Shown here piece by piece: positions 25,040 through 34,222 of a stretch of DNA of 64,000 nucleotides. This DNA is from Microvirga brassicacearum. Lineage in GTDB: Bacteria; Pseudomonadota; Alphaproteobacteria; Rhizobiales; Beijerinckiaceae. Position numbers and translations under genes: made by a program. The DNA lies in contig NZ_VCMV01000013.1 in assembly GCF_008757455.1 (NCBI RefSeq), positions 571,237 to 635,236 on the forward strand, read 5' to 3'. The notes below the pieces were generated by a model, which was not told where the DNA came from, made no database searches, and saw only the letters and a program-made list of their open reading frames with translations. Numbering within the stretch: position 1 is the stretch's first letter; the number at the start of each line of letters is the position of its first letter.

Positions 25040-26275
25040 TCACGCTTCGCGAGTCCGGACCGATCCGGGCCTGGCAGCCTGAAGACCACACCAGAGTCCC
25101 GCGATAGTGATTGCGGCGAAGAGCCAGGCCGTTCCGAGAGTGCTCGCTCCAACATCTCGCAAGAGAGAAACCGCAAGCGGCCCTAGCGCCGCGCCAAGGT
25201 AGCCGATGCTTTGGGCCATGCCAGACAGCATGGCGGCCGCCTCCGAGGTGGGCGAGCGGAGTGAGATGAACAGGAGCGCGAGGCCGAACATCCCGCCCTG
25301 TCCGAGGCCAAGCACAAGACCCCAGAATGGCGTCGTCGCAACGGGTCCGTAAAGCAGGCCCATGAAGCCGGCAAGGGCAGCAGCGAGGACCGCCAGCACA
25401 AGCTTTCCGGCAGAAAGGCGCCTCGTTGCGAGAACGGGCGTCAACAGCGCCGTGACAGTCTGCGCCACGATGGACAACGACGTAATCATTCCCGCATTGA
25501 TCACATCAATACCGCGATCTCGCAGCAATGTCGGCAGCCAACCGAGGACGATAAATGCGAGTGCGGCCTGCAGGCCCATGAATCCGGTAACGTACCAGGC
25601 GGTCTTGTCGCCGAACAGCATCGAGAAGCGGGGCAGGCGACCAGCCTTGTGCGCGGTGTCGCCTCGGGCGGCGAACATGCCCCAAAGGATCGCCGCCGCC
25701 ACCGCCGGCAGGCACCACGCCGCAAGGGCAACGTTCCACGAGCCGACAGAGCGTTCAAGAATTGGCGTAAAGCCGGCAGCGACGGCGCCGCCCACGCTCA
25801 ACACCATGGTATAGAGGCCCGTCATCAAGCCTAGTCGATGGGAGAAGTCGCGCCGGATGATGACTGGCAGCAGCACGCCGACCACCCCGATCGCCGCGCC
25901 TCCCGCAAGCGTACTGACAAGGAGCGCAAGCCGGGAATCGATGATGCGCAGACCCAACGCCGCAGTCAGGAGCACGAACATGGCGAAGATCGCCTTCTCG
26001 ATCCCGAACCGCGCCGACAACAGCGGCGCGAGCGGGCCGAACACGCCGAAACACAGGACCGGAATCGTGGTGAGAATGCCCGCCCAGAAGCTGTTGATCC
26101 GAAGGGTGCCCTGAATCTCAGACAACACCGTCGCGAGGCTCGTCAGAGCTGGTCGCAGATTGAACGCTGCGACCAGCAGGCATAGCCCGACAAATCCTGC
26201 AAGCTGCAGAATCGGCGATGCGGTTGATCTCGGAACAGGTCGTTCCTGCTGCATGTCGAATACTCGACCGGCCAT
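25040..26275 (-). CDS. MFS transporter of the CynX/NimT type
   Basis: This 411-residue protein has 12 hydrophobic helices. FNLRPALTSLATVLSEIQGT in the first helix and loop is the signature of the CynX/NimT branch, named for cyanate and 2-nitroimidazole transporters. GGAGAG stands nine bases before the ATG at 26275. It is last in a leftward run that includes an amidohydrolase (86 bases upstream) and a peptide-type ABC importer, so it may carry a reaction product, such as a small nitrogen compound, out of or into the cell. The substrate is unproven. Confidence 0.88.
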   Translation of the reverse strand: MAGRVFDMQQERPVPRSTASPILQLAGFVGLCLLVAAFNLRPALTSLATVLSEIQGTLRINSFWAGILTTIPVLCFGVFGPLAPLLSARFGIEKAIFAMFVLLTAALGLRIIDSRLALLVSTLAGGAAIGVVGVLLPVIIRRDFSHRLGLMTGLYTMVLSVGGAVAAGFTPILERSVGSWNVALAAWCLPAVAAAILWGMFAARGDTAHKAGRLPRFSMLFGDKTAWYVTGFMGLQAALAFIVLGWLPTLLRDRGIDVINAGMITSLSIVAQTVTALLTPVLATRRLSAGKLVLAVLAAALAGFMGLLYGPVATTPFWGLVLGLGQGGMFGLALLFISLRSPTSEAAAMLSGMAQSIGYLGAALGPLAVSLLRDVGASTLGTAWLFAAITIAGLWCGLQAARPGSVRTREA

Positions 26276-26361
26276 GAGCCGGCTCTCCCGGACAGTGAGC
26301 CCGAGATGGGATCGGGGAAGGGAACTGACGGGCGCGTGCCGCGGCCCGCCGGATCGTCGAA

Positions 26362-27816
26362 CTAGTGCTCGATTTGATCCGTCGCCCGTGTGTGCTTCCA
26401 GAACATTTTCGGCGTATCGAGCATGTGTCGGAAGCCTGTGCGATCGAGCATGGCCTCGGTCTCGCGCTGCGCATCGTCAAGGACCTCGTCCTCGTCGACG
26501 AACAGAGCCTCACGGTTTTGCAGCGCGATGCGGCCATCGACGATGACCGTGTGGACGTCGTTGCCGTTGGCGAAATAGATCAGCCGCGAGACCGGCATGT
26601 TGAGCGGATAAAGGTGCGGGCGGCGCATGTCCACCAGAACGACGTCGGCCTTCTTGCCGACTTCGAGCGAGCCGATGTCCTCTTGCATTCCAAGTGCCTT
26701 GGCGGCGTCGATGGTGCACATCTCCAAGACACGGCCCGGTGGCAACCAGGTCGGATCCTTAAAGAACGTGCGATGGTAATGCATGCATTGCTGCATGTGG
26801 CGGAACATGTCGCCCGATCGATCCGGCGCGGTGGCGTCAGAGCCGATGCAGACATTCGCCCCAGCATCGAGAAGCTCCGGCACCGGGCAGCGGCCGAGGA
26901 TGGACGCGATCGCGCTCGGATTATGCGCGATGCTGGTTCCGGTATCGGCGACGATACGGATCTCCTCCGCCGTCAGATCGGTCGAATGGGAGAGCAGCGC
27001 GTTCGGGCCGAGAATTCCGAGCTCCTGCGCGTAGGCGACGCTGCCTTTGTTGTGACCGTCCTGCGTGAAGACGAGGCCGCGTTCGCGGGCAAGCCCCGCA
27101 ACCTTTACCGCCTGATCCCGTGCCTTCGCGAGATTGTCGGCGCCGAGGGTGTCGATATGCTCCGGGCGTAACGTCGGGGTGATCAGCGCGATGTTGAGGC
27201 GTCCGCCGTGGCTGCCGTGCCAAGTGTCGATCAGCTTCACGCATGTGTCGTATTGACGGTCGAAATCGACCGGGTATTCGGTGGCCTTGCCGTTCTCGAT
27301 CCGCGCATAGGTGCGCGGGTGGGGCGGACGGGTCGGCCCGATGGCGACAACTGAGCGGGTGCCGACTTCGCGAACGCCTTCGCAATGGGCATCGCCGTAG
27401 ATCGGATCGTCTGTGCGCAGGATGGTGTCGCCGCCACCAAGCAGCGACACACCGGTAGTGACGCCGAAGCGCAGGCGCTCGAGCGCCGCAAGGCGGGCTT
27501 CCGCGCGCCAGAAGTCCGGCGTCGACGCAACCGTGTAGGCGGCGTGACAGGCGTCGTACCACTGATCGCTGTCGCCGCCGCCCATGGTCTTGATCAGGCC
27601 ATGGCCCGCATGGGCGTGACCATCGATCAGGCCCGGCATGACGATCTTGTTCCTGGCGTCGATCACAGTCACGGCCTGGTGGGCAGCCGTGACTTCGGCT
27701 GTGGTGCCGACGGCGACGATTCGGTCGTTCGTGATAGCGACAGCGCCGTTTTCGATGACCCGGCGGTCTTCATCCATCGTGACGACGATGCCGTTGGTGA
27801 TGATGATGTCGGCCAT
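26362..27816 (-). CDS. Amidohydrolase of the AtzA/TrzN/cytosine-deaminase-like group
   Basis: A 484-residue metal-dependent hydrolase that removes an amino or other group from N-heterocycles in its best-known relatives. The TIM-barrel metal ligands are His67 and His69 in PGLIDGHAHAGHG, a His in FTQDGHNKGS, a His in LLSHSTDLT and Asp in CIGSDATAP. It ends with the composite beta-domain usual in the family (LEVGKKADVVLVDMRRPHLY). A single metal ion is likely. It lies 38 bases after the fused ABC ATPase gene in the same leftward operon. The exact substrate, possibly an amidine, pterin or ureide-like ring, cannot be read from the sequence. Confidence 0.9.
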   Translation of the reverse strand: MADIIITNGIVVTMDEDRRVIENGAVAITNDRIVAVGTTAEVTAAHQAVTVIDARNKIVMPGLIDGHAHAGHGLIKTMGGGDSDQWYDACHAAYTVASTPDFWRAEARLAALERLRFGVTTGVSLLGGGDTILRTDDPIYGDAHCEGVREVGTRSVVAIGPTRPPHPRTYARIENGKATEYPVDFDRQYDTCVKLIDTWHGSHGGRLNIALITPTLRPEHIDTLGADNLAKARDQAVKVAGLARERGLVFTQDGHNKGSVAYAQELGILGPNALLSHSTDLTAEEIRIVADTGTSIAHNPSAIASILGRCPVPELLDAGANVCIGSDATAPDRSGDMFRHMQQCMHYHRTFFKDPTWLPPGRVLEMCTIDAAKALGMQEDIGSLEVGKKADVVLVDMRRPHLYPLNMPVSRLIYFANGNDVHTVIVDGRIALQNREALFVDEDEVLDDAQRETEAMLDRTGFRHMLDTPKMFWKHTRATDQIEH

Positions 27817-27854
27817 TCAGGATTCTCCAGTCGTTCGGGCATTTTTCGGGTGGT

Positions 27855-29585
27855 TTACGCGACCTCTGTCTCGCCTCGAATGCGGTCGAGCGTGGGCACG
27901 AGCGACAGCAACTCCTGCGTATAGGGATGCTGCGGCGATTGAAAAAGAGCCTCGGCCGCCGCTTCCTCGACAAGCTTGCCAGACTTCATCACGGCGATGC
28001 GGTCGCACATCTGGCGCACCACCGCGAGGTCGTGGCTGATGAGAAGGAGGGTCAGGCCGGTCGCGTCGCGCAAGTCCTTCAACAGGTTGAGAATCTGCGC
28101 CTGCACCGAGACGTCGAGGGACGAGGTCGGCTCGTCGCAGACGATAAGACGGGGCCTGGCGCCGAGCGCACGCGCAATCGACAGGCGTTGTCGTTGGCCG
28201 CCCGAAAATGCGTGCGCGTAGCGGCCGGCCGAATCCGCATCGAGCCCCACGGCCTCGATGAGCTGCGCCACGTCGCTCTCGGCCTCGGCGCGGCTAGGGG
28301 CGAGACGATAGAACAGGATCGGCTCGGCAAGGATCGAACCGATGCGGATGCGGCTGTTGAGCGATGAATAGGGGTCCTGAAAAATCATCTGGATCGCCTG
28401 CCGCAGCGGCCCGACGCGGCGGATTCCACCCTCGCCGGCGACAGGCTTGCCCTGATACAGAACGCGGCCCGACGTCGGCTTGACGAGTCCGGCGACCACG
28501 TTGGCGATGGTGGTCTTGCCGCAGCCCGACTCGCCTACAAGGCCGAAAACCTCTCCGCTGCGCACCTTGAAGCTCACATTGTCGACCGCACGGAAGCGGT
28601 GGCCCTTCGATCCCGGGATCAGACCGCTGGTCACATAATCGACGCAGAGATTCTCGACCGACAGGATTTCGGATCCGTCGATTGTCGCGTCGGCGCGAAA
28701 CGCCTTGGCGCGGATGGCTTCGCGCGCATCGGCCGCGCGACCCTTGGCCTCTTCGCCAACGACCGGAAAGCGGTCGAGCCGCATGTCGATGCGCGGCACG
28801 GCGCCGATGAGCGCTTTCGCATATTCGGCCTTGGGATGACGCAGCACTTCCGCGGTCGGGCCGCTCTCGACGACCTTGCCGCGATGCATGATGGTGACGC
28901 GGTCGGCGATCTGCGCCACCACGCCCATGTTGTGGGTGACGAGGAGAATGCCAATCCGGCGGTTATCGGCGAGATCGCGCAGGAGCTTGAGGATCTGCGC
29001 CTGAACCGAAACGTCGAGCGCAGTGGTGGGCTCGTCGGCCACCACCAGGGTGGGATCGCATGACAGGGCCGCCGCGATGACCACGCGCTGCCGCTGTCCG
29101 CCGGACAATTGATGCGGATAGGCCTTGAGACGGCGCTCCGGCTCGGGGATGCCCACGGCCTTCATCAGTTCGAGCGCGCGGACGCGAGAGGCAGCCCTGT
29201 CCATCTTGAGATGGGTCCGCAATGTTTCGGTGAGCTGGCTCTCGACCGTGAAGAGCGGATTGAGGCTCGTCATCGGATCCTGGAAGACAGCGCCCACGTC
29301 ACGGCCGAGGACGACGCCATCGGCTGATCCGCTCGTTGGGTCGAGTAGCTTGCCGCCGATATGGATCGAACCGGAGGCGATGCGGCCAGGCTTTTCCAGA
29401 AGCCCCATGACGGCATTGCCGATAGTGGTCTTGCCGGCTCCGGATTCGCCGACGAGCGCGTGAATTTCACCGGGTTGGATGATAAGCGACGCGTTCTCGA
29501 CGGCCGTGAAGAGGCCGCCGTTGGCGAGCGGGTATTCGACCCGGAGGTTGTCGATTTCGAGAACGGGCGGCTGTCGATTGCTCAT
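27855..29585 (-). CDS. Dual ATPase of a peptide-type ABC importer (DppD-DppF fusion)
   Basis: The 576-residue protein carries two complete ABC cassettes in a row. The first has Walker A GESGAGKTT (46-54), signature QLSGGQRQR and Walker B LVVADEPTTALD; the second has Walker A GESGCGKTT (351-359), FSGGQRQR and LIVCDEPTSSLD. Both have the oppA-type FQDPMTSLNP or FQDPYSSLN Q-loop and an HPKAEYAKAL or HPYTQELLS tail for permease contact. Normally DppD and DppF are separate proteins. ATG at 29585 overlaps the stop of the permease gene (ATGA), which fixes the start although the frame stays open further upstream. Confidence 0.95.
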   Translation of the reverse strand: MSNRQPPVLEIDNLRVEYPLANGGLFTAVENASLIIQPGEIHALVGESGAGKTTIGNAVMGLLEKPGRIASGSIHIGGKLLDPTSGSADGVVLGRDVGAVFQDPMTSLNPLFTVESQLTETLRTHLKMDRAASRVRALELMKAVGIPEPERRLKAYPHQLSGGQRQRVVIAAALSCDPTLVVADEPTTALDVSVQAQILKLLRDLADNRRIGILLVTHNMGVVAQIADRVTIMHRGKVVESGPTAEVLRHPKAEYAKALIGAVPRIDMRLDRFPVVGEEAKGRAADAREAIRAKAFRADATIDGSEILSVENLCVDYVTSGLIPGSKGHRFRAVDNVSFKVRSGEVFGLVGESGCGKTTIANVVAGLVKPTSGRVLYQGKPVAGEGGIRRVGPLRQAIQMIFQDPYSSLNSRIRIGSILAEPILFYRLAPSRAEAESDVAQLIEAVGLDADSAGRYAHAFSGGQRQRLSIARALGARPRLIVCDEPTSSLDVSVQAQILNLLKDLRDATGLTLLLISHDLAVVRQMCDRIAVMKSGKLVEEAAAEALFQSPQHPYTQELLSLVPTLDRIRGETEVA

Positions 29586-30493
29586 CGTTTCACCCGCAAT
29601 TTGGGATTGAAGCGGTCGCGCAGCCAATCGCCGACGACGTTTACCGCGAGAACAAGCAGCACGAGCGTGAGGGCCGGGAAGAGCGCGATCCACCAAATCC
29701 CGGAGAAGACGAATTCGTTGCCGATGCGGATCAGCGTTCCGAGCGACGGATAGGTCGGCGGCATGCCGACGCCGAGAAACGACAAGGTGGCCTCGGTCAG
29801 AACCGCGGCGGCTAGATTGATCGTGGCGATCACCAGTACCGGGCCCATGACGTTGGGCAAGATATGCCGCAGCATGATGCGGCGGCCGGGGAGGCCGATC
29901 ACCTTGACGGCCTTCACATAATCCTTCGCGGTTTCCACCATGGTGGCGGCACGGACGGTGCGCGCATATTGCACCCATTCGTGGATCGCGATGGCGCAGA
30001 TGAGGATGAGGGGCGCCCACTCGGCCGTGCCGGCCTGCGGAAACAGCGCGCGGGCGATTCCGCTGACGAGCAGCGCCAGCAGGATCGTCGGGAAGCTCAG
30101 GATCACGTCGCCGATGCGCATGATCAGCGCGTCGATCCGGCCGCCGAAATAGCCGGCGATGAGACCCAAGAAGACGCCGATGGAGGCCGCCAGCAGCACG
30201 GCGCCGCCGCCGATGGCGATCGACACGCGGGCGCCGTACATCATGGCGGACAGAAGATCGCGCCCCTGATTGTCGGTGCCGAGAAGGAACCGACTGTCGC
30301 CATCTGCTGTGAAGGCCGGCGGAATCTCCGCATTGATCAGCTCGAAGGTGGAAAGATCGGTTGGATCATAAGGCGCCAGCCAGCCCGCGAGCAGGGCGCA
30401 GCCGACGATGACGAGCGCCAGCAAAGCCGCCAGCATCACGGAAATCGGAGCGCCGATGCGCATGATCAGGTTTGGAGAAGCGAGCGTGTTCAT
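29582..30493 (-). CDS. Peptide-type ABC permease (DppC-like)
   Basis: A 303-residue inner-membrane permease with six helices, an N-terminal extension typical of DppC/GsiD (LAGWLAPYDPTDLSTFE), the LLGTDNQGRDLLSAMMYGAR element and the ATPase-binding EAA loop EWVQYARTVRAATMVETAKD to GLPGRRIMLRHILPNVMGP. Start at 30493 overlaps the DppB-like stop (ATGA). It partners with the DppB-like permease to pass the ligand delivered by the binding protein. Confidence 0.94.
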   Translation of the reverse strand: MNTLASPNLIMRIGAPISVMLAALLALVIVGCALLAGWLAPYDPTDLSTFELINAEIPPAFTADGDSRFLLGTDNQGRDLLSAMMYGARVSIAIGGGAVLLAASIGVFLGLIAGYFGGRIDALIMRIGDVILSFPTILLALLVSGIARALFPQAGTAEWAPLILICAIAIHEWVQYARTVRAATMVETAKDYVKAVKVIGLPGRRIMLRHILPNVMGPVLVIATINLAAAVLTEATLSFLGVGMPPTYPSLGTLIRIGNEFVFSGIWWIALFPALTLVLLVLAVNVVGDWLRDRFNPKLRVKR

Positions 30494-31470
30494 GCGGACC
30501 TCGCGCGCAGCCGCGGATCGACGACAGCGTAGAGGATGTCGACGATCGTGTTGATGATGACGAAGAGCAGACCGACGAACAGAAGGTAGGCCGCCATGAC
30601 GGGAATGTCGGCGAAGCTTACAGCCTGGATGAAGAGCAATCCCATCCCAGGCCACTGGAACACGGTTTCGGTGACGATCGCGAAGGCGATCAGCGAGCCG
30701 ATCTGCAATCCCGTGACAGTGATGACAGGCATCAGTGCATTGCGCAAAGCCAGACGGAAATGGATGTAGCGCATCGGTAATCCGCGCGCCTTGGCGAAGC
30801 GGATATAGTCGGTCGACAGCACGTCGATCATCTCGGAGCGCACCAGCCGCATGATCAGCGTCAGCTGGTACAGAGCCAGCGTAATGCCGGGCAGGATGAG
30901 AGATTTAAGGCCGCTCCAGGTCAGAAACCCGGTCGACCACCAGCCGATCTCCACCACCTGACCCCGCCCGAACGAGGGCAGCCAGCCAAGAGTGACGGCA
31001 AAAACCAGGATCAGCACGATCCCGGTGACGAAGGTTGGCGTCGAAATGCCGATGAGGGACACGGCCTGCACAAGGCGCGCCGCAGCACCGCTTGGCCTCA
31101 GCGCACACAGCACACCCAGCGGAATGCCAAGCGCCAGCGACAGGAAAGTCGCGACGATCACCAATTCCATGGTGGCCGGCAGGCGTTCGGCGATCAGCTC
31201 CGTCACCGGACGCTGATTGCGATAGCTGATGCCGAGATCACCCGAGAGGGTGCGCTTGAGGAAACCGCCATATTGGACAACGAACGACTGATCGAGCCCG
31301 AGTGAGCGGCGCAGCGCCTGTTTTTCCTCGATCGGCGCATTCTCACGCGACATGCTGGCGACAGGGTCGCCCACATAGCGGAACATCACGAACGACACCG
31401 CCGAGACGACCAGCATCACGAGCGCTGCTTGGCCGATGCGGGAGAGAATGACTTTAAACATGGTTTTCAC
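30490..31470 (-). CDS. Peptide-type ABC permease (DppB-like)
   Basis: The 326-residue permease begins LSRIGQAALVMLVVSAVSFV and FRYVGDPVASM, then LGLDQSFVVQYGGFLKRTLS and LGISYRNQRPVTELIAERLP, all typical of DppB. Six membrane helices follow with the EAA loop DYIRFAKARGLPMRYIHFRL. It is the first permease after the binding-protein gene, 48 bases downstream. Confidence 0.94.
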   Translation of the reverse strand: MKTMFKVILSRIGQAALVMLVVSAVSFVMFRYVGDPVASMSRENAPIEEKQALRRSLGLDQSFVVQYGGFLKRTLSGDLGISYRNQRPVTELIAERLPATMELVIVATFLSLALGIPLGVLCALRPSGAAARLVQAVSLIGISTPTFVTGIVLILVFAVTLGWLPSFGRGQVVEIGWWSTGFLTWSGLKSLILPGITLALYQLTLIMRLVRSEMIDVLSTDYIRFAKARGLPMRYIHFRLALRNALMPVITVTGLQIGSLIAFAIVTETVFQWPGMGLLFIQAVSFADIPVMAAYLLFVGLLFVIINTIVDILYAVVDPRLRARSA

Positions 31471-31518
31471 CCGCGGCCCGCATCGCCAGGATGCGGGCCG
31501 GCCCGTCCGGAAACGGGG

Positions 31519-33087
31519 CTATTTGATGGTTGCGAACCAGAGACGGACATACTCGTCCGGAAACTGGGGCACATCGACGCCGTCCCGCACAGCCCAGGCG
31601 ACGGGCTGCTGGTGGAGCGGAATATACGCGACGTCGTCATGGGCGACCTTCAGGGCCTCCACCAGCATCCCGCGGCGCTTGGTCTCATCGAGTTCCGATG
31701 CGGATTTGCGGGTCAGCTCTTCGATCTTCGGGTTCGTATAAGTGCTGGAATTCGAGCCGCCGTGGCCGTCCTTCTGAGCCGCGAGCAGCGACGAGAGCAC
31801 ACTGAACCCATCCATGGGCGGAAGCGTCGCCCAGCCGACCATCGACACGTCGAATTCGCCGCGATCCTGACGCGGGAAATACGTGGCGCGGGATTCGGTC
31901 TGCAACTCGGTCTGGATTCCCGCGCGCGTCCACATGGCGGCGATCGCCACGCAGGTCTGTTCGTCGTTGATGTAGCGATCGTTCGGGCAGTTGAGCTTCA
32001 CCTTGAAGCCGTTCGGATAACCCGCCTCCGCGAGCAGCGCCTTCGCCCTGTTGGTATCGTAGGCAAGAATCGCATCGTTTTCCTTGGCATAGCCGGGGAC
32101 CGGCGGCGCAACGAGAGTGCCGGTATTGCGCGACTTGTCGCGCATGACGCGCTTCTTGATGGTTTCCATGTCGATGGCGTGCCACATGGCCTGGCGCACC
32201 TTCGGATCGAGAAGCGGGTTCTTCTGCCCCGGCATGGCCTTCAATTCAGGCCGGAAATTGAGCGACAGCATGATGAGGCGCAGCGAAGGCTCTTCGATCA
32301 CCTTGAAGCCGGAGGCCGAGCCGATCCGTCCCAGGTCCTGCAGCGGAGCCGGTGCGATCAGGTCGAGTTCACCTGAAAGCAGAGCCGCAACGCGGGTCGC
32401 GTCGGACTTGACCGGCTTGAACTCGATCCGCGTCAGATTGTGCTGGGGCTTGTCCCACCAGTCCGGGTTGACGACGAAGTTCGTGCCCGCATCCGGCTTG
32501 TAGGATTCGACCTTGAAGGGACCTGTGCCGACAGCCGTCGTCGAGGCCGCCGTGGTGACGCCGGTTGCGATGTTGCCGGGCTTCAGCGCGCCGTTCGCCT
32601 CCATCCATTCCTTGTCGAGAATGTAGACCCCTGCGAGATCGTTCAGCAGGAGCGGGTAGGGGCCGTCCGTGACGATGTCGACGGTGAAATCGTCGACCTT
32701 CTCCGCCTTGCGAACCGTTGCAATATTGCCGCGGGCGCGAGCACCCGGATCGAGAAGGCGTGCGAACGAGGCGACGACGTCATCCGCCGTGAAAGGATTG
32801 CCGTTGTGGAACTTGACGTCACGGCGCAGCTCGAAGCGCCAGGTGTCCGGTTTCACGTTCTTCCAGCTCACTGCGAGCGCGGGTTCGAGTTCCAGAGTGC
32901 GCCCGCGGCGCACTAATGGGTCGAACACATGGTGCAGCATGCTCGTGGTGAAGCTCTCGGTGTGGGCATAGGGATCGAGCGTCGTGACATCGGTGGGAGA
33001 CGACCACCGGAGGGTCTTGGCCTCGGCGGAAGCGCTCATGAGAGCGCCCGCGGCGACCGACAGGGTGACGGCAAGCTTGATGTTCAT
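31519..33087 (-). CDS. Periplasmic solute-binding protein, family 5 (peptide/nickel type)
   Basis: The 522-residue protein has a signal peptide (MNIKLAVTLSVAAGALMSAS, cut after AEA) and the SBP family 5 fold, shown by LRWSSPTDVTTLDPYAHTES, DVKFHNGNPFTADDVVASFA and TGPFKVESYKPDAGTNF. It has no lipobox, so it is free in the periplasm. Family members bind peptides but also opines, glutathione or other organic ligands. It heads the leftward operon with two permeases, a dual ATPase and an amidohydrolase. Two GntR-type operators lie 34-67 bases upstream of its start. Confidence 0.94.
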   Translation of the reverse strand: MNIKLAVTLSVAAGALMSASAEAKTLRWSSPTDVTTLDPYAHTESFTTSMLHHVFDPLVRRGRTLELEPALAVSWKNVKPDTWRFELRRDVKFHNGNPFTADDVVASFARLLDPGARARGNIATVRKAEKVDDFTVDIVTDGPYPLLLNDLAGVYILDKEWMEANGALKPGNIATGVTTAASTTAVGTGPFKVESYKPDAGTNFVVNPDWWDKPQHNLTRIEFKPVKSDATRVAALLSGELDLIAPAPLQDLGRIGSASGFKVIEEPSLRLIMLSLNFRPELKAMPGQKNPLLDPKVRQAMWHAIDMETIKKRVMRDKSRNTGTLVAPPVPGYAKENDAILAYDTNRAKALLAEAGYPNGFKVKLNCPNDRYINDEQTCVAIAAMWTRAGIQTELQTESRATYFPRQDRGEFDVSMVGWATLPPMDGFSVLSSLLAAQKDGHGGSNSSTYTNPKIEELTRKSASELDETKRRGMLVEALKVAHDDVAYIPLHQQPVAWAVRDGVDVPQFPDEYVRLWFATIK

Positions 33088-33120
33088 TGATAGCCTCCCA
33101 ATCCTTCTGGACTGTCATTA

Positions 33121-33132
33121 TTGGATACAATG
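33121..33132. promoter_or_regulatory. GntR-type operator 1 (TTGGATACAATG)
   Basis: This is one of two near-identical 12-mers upstream of the binding-protein gene; the second lies 22 bases further. The core TTGGATACAA resembles the TTGTATACAA sites of FCD-type GntR regulators. Being 34 bases from the start codon it would lie on or next to the promoter. Confidence 0.55.
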
Positions 33133-33142
33133 AATAAAAAAT

Positions 33143-33154
33143 TTGCATACAATG
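33143..33154. promoter_or_regulatory. GntR-type operator 2 (TTGCATACAATG)
   Basis: Eleven of twelve bases equal operator 1, and the spacing of 22 bases (two helical turns) puts both on the same face of the DNA. A third copy lies before the GntR gene in inverted orientation. Confidence 0.55.
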
Positions 33155-33323
33155 CGTTCGACGTCAACGGCGGCGCGGTTTGAATGTGTGGTTATTTGGG
33201 GCCAGGAGTTCATTGGCCGCACACGGTTTCACCGGCGGCTGTCCCGAGAGGGTCGATGGTCGATGGCCCCTAGGGGCCGCGTCACGGGATCGGGCAGGCC
33301 CGGCCGCAACGGTACGACGGTCC

Positions 33324-34022
33324 TTACTTTGCGTAGTAGTCGAGGATAGTGCGGATATCGCGGTGCTTGTCGGTCGTCGAGGACAGGAGCGCGCGCTCGG
33401 TGACGGCTTCGAGATGATGGCCCATGCTGGCGACAGCGCGCGTTCCATCCCGCGCGCGCAGGGCGTCAACGATCTGCTGGTGCTCGTTCAGCGAGCAATC
33501 CGACGAATGGGGACGGCCATAGAGAGCCAGAATCAACGAGCAGCGCGAGACGACCTCATCCACGTAGCGTGACAGGACCGAGTTGCCGGCGAGATCCGCC
33601 AGCAGGATATGGAACTCACCCGCAAGCCTGATCGAAGCGGGGCCGTCATTGGGGGTGGCCTTGTTTTCCAGCGCGATGTGCCTTTCCAGGCGCTCGATAT
33701 CGCTGTCGGTGACCTTGTCGGCCAGACGGGTGAGGACCTGCCGCTCGAGGCACATGCGGGCCTCGAAGACATCGTGCGCCTCGGACAGGCTCGGCTGGGC
33801 GATCGCCGCGCCCTTGTTCGGCTGCAAATCCACGAGTCCTTCGACATTCAAGCGGGCAAGAGCCGTGCGAACAATGGTGCGACTGACGCCGAACCGGTCC
33901 CCGATCAGATCCTCCGTCAGTTTGTCGCCAGGCATTAAAGCCTGTTCGATAATAGCGCGGCGAAGGCCGTAATAGACGGACTCGCTCCGAGGGCTTTTGG
34001 TTTTGGGTTTGCTGGGGGGCAT
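33324..34022 (-). CDS. GntR-family regulator, FCD subgroup
   Basis: A 232-residue repressor. The N-terminal winged helix (SVYYGLRRAIIEQALMPGDK, then DRFGVSRTIVRTALARLNVE) binds DNA. The all-helical FCD effector domain has the likely metal ligands in EFHILLADLAGN, the late HQQIVDALRARDGT and MGHHL. FCD domains bind carboxylic acids or related metabolites. The start is given at the ATG 34022 that opens MPPSKPKTK; another ATG at 34088 is also possible, since neither has a clear ribosome binding site. It lies between two catabolic transcription units that both have copies of the same operator, so it probably controls both and itself. Confidence 0.9.
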   Translation of the reverse strand: MPPSKPKTKSPRSESVYYGLRRAIIEQALMPGDKLTEDLIGDRFGVSRTIVRTALARLNVEGLVDLQPNKGAAIAQPSLSEAHDVFEARMCLERQVLTRLADKVTDSDIERLERHIALENKATPNDGPASIRLAGEFHILLADLAGNSVLSRYVDEVVSRCSLILALYGRPHSSDCSLNEHQQIVDALRARDGTRAVASMGHHLEAVTERALLSSTTDKHRDIRTILDYYAK

Positions 34023-34119
34023 GGTCACAGGGGCTGGTGAAACGAAATGAGGTCTCCACCACTTTGCATCCATTTTGCTCTCGCACAATCGCGAAATCTG
34101 GCCTACAGATTGTCCCCAT

Positions 34120-34132
34120 CATTGTATACGAA
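34120..34132. promoter_or_regulatory. GntR-type operator 3 (CATTGTATACGAA)
   Basis: The site contains TTGTATACGAA, an almost perfect palindrome, and matches the reverse of operators 1 and 2 (CATTGTATnCAA). It lies between the leftward GntR gene and the rightward amidohydrolase gene at 34223, so it can serve for autoregulation and for control of the divergent gene. Confidence 0.55.
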
Positions 34133-34222
34133 ATGTAGGAATCGGCAAGCTCCGGGCACGCGGCACCCATGAGGTGATGGGGAGCGGACCCGAAATTTCG
34201 GGCGGAATGGAGAAAAGAGAGA

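Noticed and set aside
29586..30020. N-terminal extension of the fused ABC ATPase
   Set aside because: The frame is open upstream but lies inside the permease gene; the ATG at 29585 with the ATGA overlap gives the normal DppD start.
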